This document shows positions 8,776 to 17,559 of a DNA stretch of 53,394 nt, one piece after another. The position numbers were made by a program, and so were the translations under genes. Source of the stretch: Halobacteriovoraceae bacterium (lineage in GTDB: Bacteria; Bdellovibrionota; Bacteriovoracia; Bacteriovoracales; Bacteriovoracaceae). The notes beneath the pieces are model-generated. The model was given only the letters and a program-made list of their open reading frames with translations, was not told the DNA's origin and made no database searches. The stretch covers positions 1-53,394 of the forward strand of contig JACKAK010000014.1 of the NCBI GenBank assembly GCA_020635115.1, written 5' to 3'. Every line of letters starts with the position of its first letter. Position 1 is the stretch's first letter.

Positions 8776-9852
8776 ATGGCCGTTGCCCTTAAGAAAAAAG
8801 TCAACCCAGCGAAGAAAAAATCAGGTATCAGAAATTTTATGCCTGGAGAAGTAATATTTAATGATAATGATGTTGCTGAGTCGTTGTACATTATTCAAAA
8901 AGGGCAAATTAGGTTATATAAGCCAAAAGGAAAGGGTTTTATAGAAATTGCCATTCTTCGCTCTGGGGAAGTGATAGGGGAGATGGCCTATTTTGATGAA
9001 AAATCTCGTCGGAGAAGTTGTTCAGCAGAGGCAATTACGTCTGTGGATCTTATTGAAATTTCATTTCCGGCCTTTGCCAAAACAATGTCAAATCTCAATC
9101 CTTGGTTTAAGACAATCATAAATACTCTGGCCGACCGTCTTAGAAAAACAAATGATAAAGTAAAAGAATTAGAAAGCAACTCAGTTGGATTTGGTTCTGG
9201 TGGGAAGGTCGCTGATTATAAATTCTTTCATACAATAGATATTCTGAAACTTCTTTCTGTTTTACTTATGAGTTTGAAAACTCACGGAACGGCCAATAAA
9301 AATACATACACTATGAGTGTTGATAGATATAAATTCTATGTGTTCGATATCTTTAATATATTAGAAGTCAAAGTCGAAGAATTTATAAATTTGCTAACTA
9401 ATGAAAAACTTATTGAAATGTTGCCTGATGAAAATAATATGATGAAAATAATTAGAGTTGAAGATATCAACAACTTTAAATCAATGCTTCATTTCCTTAA
9501 TAGTGAGAGACAATTAACTGATGATAAAAAAAGTAGAGTGTCTTTTAAATGTCAAACATTTCTTGAGCATATCCTACGAAAGCTTAATAAAGAAAAACCT
9601 TCAGAGGATGAGTGTTTATTGCAGATTAATGATATTTTAACCGAGTTTAAGAGCAGAAATTTACCAATTAGTGAAGAGGATTTAGAGGATGCTAAGAAGA
9701 TAGGTCTGGTTGGAGATACGATGGTCGATGGCAATAATGTCTTATCAATTCAAGTAAAAGCAAAAAAACTGCGCTCGGTATTTTCAGCTTTAAAGTTTAC
9801 TAATGCCATTGAAAAAGTAAATGAAGTAAAAAAACATGCTCCAAAATATTAA
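8776..9852 (+). CDS. Cyclic-nucleotide-binding domain protein
   Basis: The ATG at 8776 has AAGGA 7 bases upstream; the frame stays open further upstream only because it overlaps the thiolase gene. 358 residues. A cNMP-binding beta-roll occupies about residues 15-125 (RNFMPGEVIFNDNDVAESLY, then GEVIGEMAYFDEKSRRRSCS, resembling the phosphate-binding cassette). A mostly helical C-terminal half follows, with no recognised helix-turn-helix, kinase or channel domain. It probably senses cAMP or c-di-GMP, or is an effectorless structural relative. It is the last gene of the operon, 10 bases after the thiolase, and its stop overlaps the convergent EF-hand lipoprotein stop by four bases. Confidence 0.82.
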   Translation: MAVALKKKVNPAKKKSGIRNFMPGEVIFNDNDVAESLYIIQKGQIRLYKPKGKGFIEIAILRSGEVIGEMAYFDEKSRRRSCSAEAITSVDLIEISFPAFAKTMSNLNPWFKTIINTLADRLRKTNDKVKELESNSVGFGSGGKVADYKFFHTIDILKLLSVLLMSLKTHGTANKNTYTMSVDRYKFYVFDIFNILEVKVEEFINLLTNEKLIEMLPDENNMMKIIRVEDINNFKSMLHFLNSERQLTDDKKSRVSFKCQTFLEHILRKLNKEKPSEDECLLQINDILTEFKSRNLPISEEDLEDAKKIGLVGDTMVDGNNVLSIQVKAKKLRSVFSALKFTNAIEKVNEVKKHAPKY

Positions 9853-11471
9853 TCTTTTCTATTGAAAGATTCTTTAATTGCCTCCTTAATATCTAAAATG
9901 TCCATTTTGTTATATCTGGATAATTTTTGAGTCTTATCAGAATCTATTGTTTGGTTTAGAAGTTCATCGCGTAAAATATCTAATTCATTCGTGTTTCCAA
10001 AAATCTCTTCCCAAGTTTTGTAGAGTCTAATTTTGTCATTTATAAGATTTAGCATAACCGCATCTACTTCTTTAATTCTTCTATTAAAATAACCTATATC
10101 ATCACATTTGCCTGTCGTAGAAGTATTTTGGGTGATGCTTGAAGAATTGATAGCGATAATTCTTTTCACAAAATCATTTAGTTGTGATGGATCTGAAATG
10201 TTTCTCATCTGCTGCAATTCGTTGGGTGTTTCACAAAAAACTTCTACGAACTCTAATATTTTATATCTATTGTAAAATCGTTCGACTTGGAAAATATAGA
10301 GTGAGCTCGCTAAATAACGGTATGATTTTAATAATTGTTCTCTTTTAACAATATTATTTGTTCTCTTAAGAAGAACTTGATTAGGTTGAATAGAAATACC
10401 ATTTTCTAAAAGAGAATTATCGATTTGTTCTTGTTGACATGTCTTTGTTATATTGAAAAAAGGAACGGGTTCAGACCATTCTTGATAGACACAGTTTCGT
10501 GAAGAGTTAAAAAATGATATTTTGATAACAAAATCTATCGCAAGTTTATCGATTAAATCGTACTTTGAATCTTTATTTAGATCATAAGGTGCAAGTTCTG
10601 GATAAGTAATTGTATCAAAAGATTCAAGCCTTTCATTTCGATTGGCCAGTCTTCCCAAATCATATAATCTTGAAATATTGCTATAGAAATGGCCATCATA
10701 GTTAAATTGAGAAATGGGAGTAGAGAGATAATTGAGAAGATACTTTTCATCTAGTGAATTATAGATTAATCCAGTTGCCCCTACAAAAAAATCAAATAGT
10801 CCCTGCATTGTATTTGGAGTATTTGCAATTGATTGTTCGTCAATAAACAGTACTCTTTTAAGATTTGCTGAATAATCATATTTCCATGGATTTTCTTCAA
10901 TTTTTTCGGACTCAGAAATTGAATTTCCATAGAGACTGCTAAACTCGTTTAATTCAATTTTTGCATTTTTATTTTTATCTATTACGGATAAGGCCTTATA
11001 AAGAATGCTATTATAGTTTGATGAGATACATCTAGAGCGGTTTGAAAATTCAATCAATTTTCCCGCCCAATTTTCGTCATAATAATAGTAGGACTCTGTC
11101 GATTGTGAAAAATCTTTTAGTACTTCTTCATCGCTACAATCAAATTTACCATCTTGTTCAGAAAATAAGATTTCTCTAGTACGCTCTAATTCTTCAAATT
11201 CTAAATTAGATATTTTTTTATCTCCATCTGAGTCAATTAGTGCTAAATCACTTCCATCTGAATACGCTAAATTGATGCTCGACTCGGCCTTTAGAGTTTG
11301 AGTATAGGCCTCTTGAAAGTTTATGTTTCCATTTGCATTTGAATCCAAATATTTTGCAATATTTGTAAGTGGATTTCCGGTACTTGTATCCATAGTGTCT
11401 TCACCAATTTGACACGAAGAAATCAGTAGTACTGACGGGAATAACAAATATATGGATTTAAACAATTTCAA
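9849..11471 (-). CDS. EF-hand repeat lipoprotein (paralogue B), TTG start
   Basis: An in-frame ATG exists at 11486, but GGAGGA lies inside those first codons and is 7 bases before a TTG at 11471. Starting there gives M-K-L-F-K and a clean signal peptide ending in the lipobox ISSC, with Cys at residue 20, so I take TTG as the start. 540 residues. Acidic EF-hand-like loops mirror those of the lipoprotein at 4979-6631: DSNANGNINF, DSDGDKKIS, DKNKNAKIEL and DLNKDSKYD. LYGN after the third loop and the sequence around the central Cys are shared too. Similarity is clear but well below identity, so the duplication is old. Probably an envelope calcium-binding lipoprotein. Confidence 0.85.
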   Translation of the reverse strand: MKLFKSIYLLFPSVLLISSCQIGEDTMDTSTGNPLTNIAKYLDSNANGNINFQEAYTQTLKAESSINLAYSDGSDLALIDSDGDKKISNLEFEELERTREILFSEQDGKFDCSDEEVLKDFSQSTESYYYYDENWAGKLIEFSNRSRCISSNYNSILYKALSVIDKNKNAKIELNEFSSLYGNSISESEKIEENPWKYDYSANLKRVLFIDEQSIANTPNTMQGLFDFFVGATGLIYNSLDEKYLLNYLSTPISQFNYDGHFYSNISRLYDLGRLANRNERLESFDTITYPELAPYDLNKDSKYDLIDKLAIDFVIKISFFNSSRNCVYQEWSEPVPFFNITKTCQQEQIDNSLLENGISIQPNQVLLKRTNNIVKREQLLKSYRYLASSLYIFQVERFYNRYKILEFVEVFCETPNELQQMRNISDPSQLNDFVKRIIAINSSSITQNTSTTGKCDDIGYFNRRIKEVDAVMLNLINDKIRLYKTWEEIFGNTNELDILRDELLNQTIDSDKTQKLSRYNKMDILDIKEAIKESFNRKD

Positions 11472-11810
11472 AGATGTATCCTCCATAGTCTATTCTATAA
11501 CTGATTTGAATAGTAGGAAGTAAAATTAGTTCAGCACACTTAAGTTATTGTAATGTCGATATATTTAAAAAAGAATTAAGTTTTGAGCTGAAAGAATTTA
11601 TAGGCAGTCGGCCAATAATTATTCTTAACAGGTTGAATTTATTTGTATTTGTTCCATGTGTGTAGAATGCTAGTCGAAAAAAGTGACTTCAAGAATTTTC
11701 TTTGACCTAAGAATTGAATTTATAATATTTATTATTTAATGTCAGGTTCAAAAAGCATATATTAAAAATTGACTCATTTTAGATTCATTAAATTGTTAGA
11801 AAAAAACGAT
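11472..11810. other. AT-rich intergenic region between divergent genes
   Basis: About 340 bases without a convincing ORF. It must hold the promoters of lipoprotein B (minus) and of the broken exported gene (plus). A TTGACC at about 11702 is followed 13 bases later by TATAAT, a spacing shorter than the usual 16-18, so I do not call it a promoter. No tRNA-like or strong hairpin structure was seen. Confidence 0.5.
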
Positions 11811-13093
11811 ATGCTTTTTATGAAAAGAATTATTACCTTTTTATTTTTATATTCAAAAATATTGTATTCAGATTCAGCGATGATTGACTTGCCAAGTTCA
11901 CCTCAATATTTAAAAGATCTTGAGAAACGTAAGGAGAAAGAAAGAATATTATCTGAAATATACTACAATCTTCCTTTGAAAAAAAATGATCAAGAAATCT
12001 ATTTTTTAGATAGATATAAATTTTACCAAGAATATTTTAAGTCAGAATTGGATTTTCTGAATAGTTATAAAATATCAAATCTTCAAAATCTATCACCAGA
12101 ATTATTCCTTAATAAAGATAAAAAAAATGAAATTTATATTCAAAACGTATCTGAATTCAATGAAATATTTTCAAAAAGATATCCAGAAGAGTCAATTTTG
12201 ATTCTTGAAAACAAAATGATAGAAGTTTTTAATAGAGAGACAGACTTAAATATTATTTTCTCAGAAATTAGAGAAATTCATAAGAAACAAAAAATTAATA
12301 ATTCTGACTATTTAAATTTTCTTATTGGAATGACAGACGTAATTACATCTTCAAGCTGGTTAAAAGAATATGGAGATCAGTATAAGGTCGATGATTCAAT
12401 TAGAGAGAACATTTTGAAAGAAACATATATTAATTCTAACGGGAATAATAATGTCTATCAATATTTTGAATTTCCTAGAATTATTGAATTGATGTTAACT
12501 TTAGATAGTGAATTAGATGTTGTATGTAGGGTAATGAATTATTTTAAAGATAGAGTTAAAATATTTCAGAAGATGTAGACAATTATGACTCAAATATTGC
12601 TAAACTTAGTCGCTGGGTATTAGAGATCACCGAGATATTTAAAAACAGAAATTTAACTAATGAAATTTTGAAAAATAAATGCAGCTCTAATTTAGGTATT
12701 TTTGATGATTTTATTGAAGCAGAAAGAATGGGATACATTAATATTGCTAAAAATAATTATGAGGTAGGAGAGAATTTATTATCCAATTCAAATATAACAT
12801 CTTTAGAGAGTCTTTGCCATAATAGTATTGAGGCCTTGTACATATATTTTAGGAATATCGAGATTTCAAAAAATGAGACTTCAATACGAGATGATTTAAT
12901 TTCAACAGAAGCATCATGTTTAATTAGAAGTAGAATTGATCCAAATAGTGAAAACATGAATACAAGAATCTCTTATATTCAAATTGGTAAGAGTGATATC
13001 ATGCTAATGTCTCCAAATGGAACACCTTTAGAGAAATTTAATAACAGTCTCTTAAAAATATTGAAACAAACGAACCCAAACTATAGAAATTAA
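11811..13093 (+). pseudogene. Exported protein of unknown function, split by a frameshift
   Basis: The first part (11811-12578) begins with a signal peptide starting at the ATG of 11811 or 11820, followed by a charged, mostly helical protein, and stops at 12576. The -1 frame is open without a stop from 12560 to 13093 and reads as sensible protein before its first possible start (for example SEDVDNYDSNIAKLSRWVL). A one-base loss (or two-base gain) near 12560-12575 would therefore explain two ORFs from one gene of about 425 residues. No slippery heptamer is visible in the proper frame, so I favour mutation or sequencing error over programmed frameshifting. The locus is unusually AT-rich and almost lacks the GGCC word common elsewhere. 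No recognised domain. Confidence 0.65.
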
Positions 13094-13336
13094 AAAGTAT
13101 ACCATATTAATAGGTTACTTTTTTAAGTTCACTAGTTTAGTAAAATGTTTTAGCTTAAAAATGTTCGTTACTTAAAAATTGGTTTAGTACTTGTAAATTA
13201 TTTGTACTTACTTAGAGATTAAGAATTTACATAGACAGTTGGAGTAGAGAACAAAATAAATAAAATTTTAAAACAATATGTTATTAGATACAATCAATAA
13301 AACTAACAATGTTAAAAACTTTATTTAGGTGCAAAT

Positions 13337-13642
13337 ATGGATGATTTTAAAAAAATTCTTTCAAGAATGATAGAGCTATTAAGAGATGGTGAATTTCCGA
13401 TGTTTAATATTCTTGAAATTATTATTTCCGAAAATAATAACTCTTCTTATCGTAGTATTTTCTTGGCCATTAAGGATGATGTTTTTAATGATGGAAAATC
13501 AATGACAGAACAGATGAAGCGACATCCTGAACTATTTCCAGAGAAAATTATTGAATTAATCTCTATAGGTGAACAAACGGGTGAGCTAGAAGAAGCGCTT
13601 AGAAAATCTGTAGAGCTTCTGTCTACAAGTAATAGTCTCTAA
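13337..13642 (+). CDS. Stand-alone GspF/PilC-like (T2SS F) cytoplasmic domain
   Basis: 101 residues. AGGTG lies 6 bases before the ATG. The sequence follows the repeated cytoplasmic domain of type II secretion/type IV pilus platform proteins: a leader like LRDGEFPMFNILEI, then a segment like IFLAIKDDVFNDGKSMTEQM, then HPELFPEKIIELISIGEQTG and ELEEALRK. Full GspF/PilC proteins have about 400 residues, two such domains and three membrane helices. Here there is one domain and no membrane segment. It could bind a pilus or secretion ATPase as a soluble modulator or be a remnant. No pilus genes are nearby. Its stop is 4 bases from the convergent VWA lipoprotein stop. Confidence 0.72.
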   Translation: MDDFKKILSRMIELLRDGEFPMFNILEIIISENNNSSYRSIFLAIKDDVFNDGKSMTEQMKRHPELFPEKIIELISIGEQTGELEEALRKSVELLSTSNSL

Positions 13643-13646
13643 CGTA

Positions 13647-15059
13647 TTAATCAGAGGTTGGTAAATATTGAATTTGATATTTAGTTACCTTGGTGTTGTC
13701 AATAATATATCTTCCATACAACCTAATCATATACCCTGATCGATATTCAGCAGGAGTCCCTTCCACCATAAATTCACTTGCACTTTTAACCTTTACGTTT
13801 TGATTTATTTGCTGGCCAATATACTCCCATCCGTTTCTTTGACTAGCAGATACTCCAAGATCTGCTCTTGGGACAATTTGTCCATCAATCGACAAATTGA
13901 TTGAATCCTCCAAAGGCTTACTATTAAGAAGCAAATAACCATAATAAATTATTGGTTCTCTTGTAATAATTTCTAAACATTCACCAAAATCTAATCTCGC
14001 CGTACCAAATAGTTGTATAAGGAGACCTGTATATGAATCGCCTCTTTCTGGATAATACTTTCGATCTCTAGTTGTATATCCTAGATACTGCCATCCATTT
14101 GTTGTGCTTTGAGGAATAATATTTCCATTTGTATCTTTGACTGTAATATCGTTAACATCAAAATTTGGAACATTAACAGGCGTAATGGCCCAATGGTCAT
14201 ATTTATGTCTAATCTTTTCAGATTGTATATTATTATTAATTTCTTCAAAAATTCTCGAAAAACTTTGAGTGCAAATATTCCAGGCATCATTTTGAGATGG
14301 ATTTAGTAATTTGGATACTTGTTGATAACCATATCCAATTCTATATCCACTTTTACACTCACTATGAGCAGAAATACTCATAAATCGCAACTGTTCAGCA
14401 TTCATATTTGTTTTTAATGCATTAAACTCAGAGACTTTTTTATTAATATATGCATTTTTTTGACTGAAAGTTGCATATTGACCAGGTGGAATATCATAAG
14501 CAATATCACCCGTAGACATGACAACGATAATTGTATAGGCGTTATTTCTAAAAATTCCATCCCCCCTAAGATCATTGAGAAGTTGTCTGGCCCTTTCTAC
14601 ACCTTGCTCGTATCCAAAACCATTACCAAGTTTTGGCATCAATTCCTTTAAATACTTTTTAGGAGTTACATTTTTCATTTGGGTCAAAATTGAATTTGCC
14701 TTACTACTTGTCCAGTCCTGAGAATCCTTTATAAAAAATAGATTTTGATCTTTTTCATCACTTAAATAGTTCATCGGAGCAATCAGAACATGTTTTTCAA
14801 ATTCTGGTGAAAAACTATCCAGAATTCCATTCAGTGCATTTATAGTAGAATCATCTATGAATTTCGTACTAGGTGAGTTATCCCAAACAAATAAGAAATC
14901 AACCTTAGGTTTGTTATAATTAAAATTATTATTACAACCTGAAATGACATCAGATCCTCTTGTATTAAGAAAACTGTTTTCATCCACATTTTTCTTCGCA
15001 ACAAAATCTTTTTCACCACAAGAGACAAGCATAATTAATAGGAAAAGATAATTTTTCAT
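13647..15059 (-). CDS. VWA-domain lipoprotein
   Basis: 470 residues. The signal peptide ends in the lipobox LVSC, with Cys at residue 14, so the mature protein is lipid-anchored in the envelope. The start has GGAG about 7 bases upstream. From about residue 53 a von Willebrand factor A-type fold begins (VDFLFVWD), with the MIDAS motif D60-N-S62-P-S64; a later TIIVVMSTGD fits a central beta strand with a metal-site loop. The C-terminal 200 residues hold two similar segments built around NGWQYLGY and NGWEYIGQ, with a shared L.RLYG/LFGTA ending. They look like a duplicated beta domain. Such lipoproteins are usually adhesive or scaffold proteins; partner unknown. Confidence 0.82.
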   Translation of the reverse strand: MKNYLFLLIMLVSCGEKDFVAKKNVDENSFLNTRGSDVISGCNNNFNYNKPKVDFLFVWDNSPSTKFIDDSTINALNGILDSFSPEFEKHVLIAPMNYLSDEKDQNLFFIKDSQDWTSSKANSILTQMKNVTPKKYLKELMPKLGNGFGYEQGVERARQLLNDLRGDGIFRNNAYTIIVVMSTGDIAYDIPPGQYATFSQKNAYINKKVSEFNALKTNMNAEQLRFMSISAHSECKSGYRIGYGYQQVSKLLNPSQNDAWNICTQSFSRIFEEINNNIQSEKIRHKYDHWAITPVNVPNFDVNDITVKDTNGNIIPQSTTNGWQYLGYTTRDRKYYPERGDSYTGLLIQLFGTARLDFGECLEIITREPIIYYGYLLLNSKPLEDSINLSIDGQIVPRADLGVSASQRNGWEYIGQQINQNVKVKSASEFMVEGTPAEYRSGYMIRLYGRYIIDNTKVTKYQIQYLPTSD

Positions 15060-15198
15060 ATTTACTCCACGACAGTCTTTTTTTCGGACTTTTCAGCAAT
15101 AAAATTAAGCAGTAAAAAGATCTGGTAATTTTGTCTCTATTCTTATTTCCAGGACTTAGATTTAAACTGATACAAAGCAATATTTTTGGAGGATTTTT

Positions 15199-15993
15199 AT
15201 GTCATATAGCTGGTATTACGTTGAAGGAAAAGATCGTGTAGGGCCAGTAAGTCAGGCCGAATTGGCAGATTTATTCAAACAAAATAAATTAAAACTCAAC
15301 AGTTATATATGGAGAAATGGATTCACAGACTGGAAAAAAGCTCGAGATGTTGAAGAAATTTGTGAACTATTCATCGAAGTCGAAGGAGATACTTCCCCGA
15401 AAAAAGTGTCTCAAATTCCTGAGACTATTATAGACAGACAATTTTCTTGGGATACAGTTGAAAAAGACCACAAGATTTTTTCAATTAAAATTGGAAAAGA
15501 CAGAGGTCATCCAGATACGGAATATGGGCCTTTTAGCCTTGAAGAACTTAAAAAACTTTTTGATCAAAAAAGAATAAATGAAAAAACATATATTTTCTCC
15601 CCAGGAATGGAAAATTGGGTTTTTTTAGGTGATATAGACATCTATGATACATTTTTTTCAAATGTACCACCAATTATCAATGAAGAAGATAGACGGGGAA
15701 ATTTAAGAAGACCATTTGTTGCAAGAATGTTTTTTCATGACACAAAAAAAGTCTACGAAGGAATCTGTCGAGATATTTCTATTGGCGGTCTTCAAGTTCT
15801 TGTGTCTGATTTTCCTGTTCACGTCCAAGAAACAATTGCAATTAATGTCCATCCGGAAAACACAGACTATCATTTCGTAGCAGATGGGGAAATTGTTCGT
15901 ATATTAGATGGTAATCAAGGTTTTGCCCTGCGATTTAAAGATTTAGGTAATGAAGCAACTTCAGCTATAAAAAAATATCTATCAAACACTTGA
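15199..15993 (+). CDS. GYF-GYF-PilZ protein, predicted c-di-GMP receptor
   Basis: 264 residues, with GGAGG ahead of the start. Two GYF_2-like domains lie at about residues 1-60 (WYYVEGKDRVGPVSQAEL and SYIWRNGFTDWKKA) and 75-150 (EYGPFSLEELKKLF and TYIFSPGMENWVFLGD). A PilZ domain occupies about 155-260. Its c-di-GMP-binding signatures are visible: an arginine-rich RRGNLRRP, followed by DISIGG. GYF_2 domains bind proline-rich or other peptides, so the protein probably links c-di-GMP level to a protein target. It stands alone, with no membrane segment. The diguanylate cyclase at 27044-27970 could supply its ligand. Confidence 0.88.
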   Translation: MSYSWYYVEGKDRVGPVSQAELADLFKQNKLKLNSYIWRNGFTDWKKARDVEEICELFIEVEGDTSPKKVSQIPETIIDRQFSWDTVEKDHKIFSIKIGKDRGHPDTEYGPFSLEELKKLFDQKRINEKTYIFSPGMENWVFLGDIDIYDTFFSNVPPIINEEDRRGNLRRPFVARMFFHDTKKVYEGICRDISIGGLQVLVSDFPVHVQETIAINVHPENTDYHFVADGEIVRILDGNQGFALRFKDLGNEATSAIKKYLSNT

Positions 15994-16048
15994 ATTTTGG
16001 CAGCTCTGTTGATGTAATAGGCCCTCAGAAAGAGGATTGGATGCTGTT

Positions 16049-16945
16049 ATGAGTTATAGTGAAACTCTCATAGATGGGTTTGGAGAAATGAATATTCTTA
16101 CTGGCAGTTTTGTCAGTGGGGAGAATGGTGAACAAGTCTATTATAAAAAAATTTTCCACAGACAAGTGAATCCTAGTTTTCACATTCTTTTTTTACACGA
16201 TTTTCTCGATTACCATGGACGCTATGAAACACTGGCTCATCAATTGTATGATCATTTTGATGGAGAATGCTCGATTGGACTCATTGATTTTCATGGACAT
16301 GGATTAAGTAATGGTATGAGAGGACATATCAATTCATTTGATACATTAGTGGATGAACTCCAATTTTATCTGAAAAATTGTCTTGAAGAAAAATTTGTAT
16401 TTATAGTGGGAACTGGACTAGGTGCTACAGTTGCTCTTTCTTTAGAATTAAGTGGAGTTTCTGAAGTATTGCCTGTCATAGGCCTGATACTTGCTAATCC
16501 ATTATTGAAACTAAATATTGACTTACCATCACTCATTCGTGGTTTTGTGAGAAGGGAAAATTTCGGTTTAAGAAAAGTTAAAATGACTTTTCCTTTTAAT
16601 GGACACGATATTATCGATGACAAACAAAAGGCCGAAGAATATGACTCTGACCCATTAGTGTCAGGCCAGTTTTCAATTGCGTCATTGATTGAAATTGGAG
16701 ACGCCGCAAAAAAATTGAGATCAAACGCGTATTACTTGTCTACTCCGACTTTATTTCTTGCGTCAGATAACGATTATCTAAGTGATATTCAAACCCTTAG
16801 AATGTTCCATAAGTCTATGAAAAAAGATAAGACTAGTCTGTTTGAGTTTAGAGGTGTAAAACATGATCTATTCAATTCTAATTCAGTTGATGAGTATCTC
16901 TCAAAAATAACGAAGTGGATAAAGGATCAGATTCAAAATGTTTAA
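16049..16945 (+). CDS. Alpha/beta hydrolase fold protein lacking the nucleophile
   Basis: 298 residues from the ATG at 16049 (a TTG at 16037 is an alternative). It looks like a lysophospholipase/monoglyceride lipase-type (Hydrolase_4) protein: LFLHDFLDYHGRY for the oxyanion region and IDFHGHGLSNGMRGHI. The nucleophile elbow, normally GHSMG, reads GTGLG at residues 121-125, so the catalytic Ser is replaced by Gly. The later acidic site (ASDNDYLSD) and histidine site (GVKHDLFN) are kept. This suggests a pseudoenzyme or binding protein, or unusual chemistry. The 3' end overlaps the next lipoprotein gene by 8 bases, so they are co-expressed. Confidence 0.82.
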   Translation: MSYSETLIDGFGEMNILTGSFVSGENGEQVYYKKIFHRQVNPSFHILFLHDFLDYHGRYETLAHQLYDHFDGECSIGLIDFHGHGLSNGMRGHINSFDTLVDELQFYLKNCLEEKFVFIVGTGLGATVALSLELSGVSEVLPVIGLILANPLLKLNIDLPSLIRGFVRRENFGLRKVKMTFPFNGHDIIDDKQKAEEYDSDPLVSGQFSIASLIEIGDAAKKLRSNAYYLSTPTLFLASDNDYLSDIQTLRMFHKSMKKDKTSLFEFRGVKHDLFNSNSVDEYLSKITKWIKDQIQNV

Positions 16946-17459
16946 ATATATTTTTATTTTTTATATTTTAGTTTCATCGATTTCATGCTCTCAAATTTCA
17001 AGAAATAACGTAACCGAGAGCGAGCTTATTGTTGAAGATGGCCATTACAAAGGAAAACCTTTTAAAGAAAGAATGAATTTCAATCGAAGATCTTGGTATT
17101 TTGATTTTACACTAGTTTTTGATGTACTCTGGGTAGATTTAAAAAAACAAGAAAATTTTTCAAAATGGCTTTCCACAGAAGAAAGCAAGTATATACAAGA
17201 ATGTGATAAACTTTATCTGACATTAATGTATGAAAAATCCCCAGGTCCCCTAAAAAAGTCAAAATTCAAAGAACTAGTAGATAAAACAGGTGCAAAATTT
17301 GTTGAGCTTGCTGGTTTTAAAGAACATTTTAAATCTCATGGTGAATATGTTGATCATTTGTTTCAATCATATGAACTAAAAGGCCTGTGTTATTATAAGG
17401 ATTCAAAAGAAAAGCTCGATATTTCGTTTGCAAATTTTCCAAGTACAATAGTCTTCTGA
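16938..17459 (+). CDS. Small lipoprotein of unknown function
   Basis: 173 residues. A hydrophobic signal peptide ends in the lipobox SISC, Cys at residue 17. The remainder is charged, with aromatic-rich stretches (RRSWYFDFTLVFDVLWVD). No domain recognised. It overlaps the inactive alpha/beta hydrolase gene by 8 bases, so it is translated with it and may act with it in the envelope. Confidence 0.8.
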   Translation: MFKYIFIFYILVSSISCSQISRNNVTESELIVEDGHYKGKPFKERMNFNRRSWYFDFTLVFDVLWVDLKKQENFSKWLSTEESKYIQECDKLYLTLMYEKSPGPLKKSKFKELVDKTGAKFVELAGFKEHFKSHGEYVDHLFQSYELKGLCYYKDSKEKLDISFANFPSTIVF

Positions 17460-17519
17460 TGGCAATTCTAAGTTAACACTCTGATTTTACGTATAGAGAA
17501 AATTATTCCTTACTTTTTT

Positions 17520-17548
17520 CCTCAAGGTGTCGATAAGAACCTGAGGAG
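17520..17548 (+). promoter_or_regulatory. Hairpin overlapping the kinase ribosome binding site
   Basis: CCTCA plus GGT (17520-17528, one bulged A) can pair with ACC plus TGAGG (17539-17546) around a 10-base loop. The 3' arm overlaps GAGGAG at 17543-17548, the likely Shine-Dalgarno of the Ser/Thr kinase at 17560. Folding could lower its translation. A second weak site, AAAGG at 17551-17555, is left free. Confidence 0.35.
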
Positions 17549-17559
17549 TTAAAGGTTTT

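Noticed and set aside
11700..11730. Promoter with TTGACC and TATAAT
   Set aside because: The spacer is only about 13 bases, too short for a standard sigma-70-type promoter.
12545..12590. Programmed -1 frameshift site in the broken exported gene
   Set aside because: No X-XXY-YYZ heptamer in the correct frame and no clear downstream stem-loop; mutation or sequencing error is simpler.
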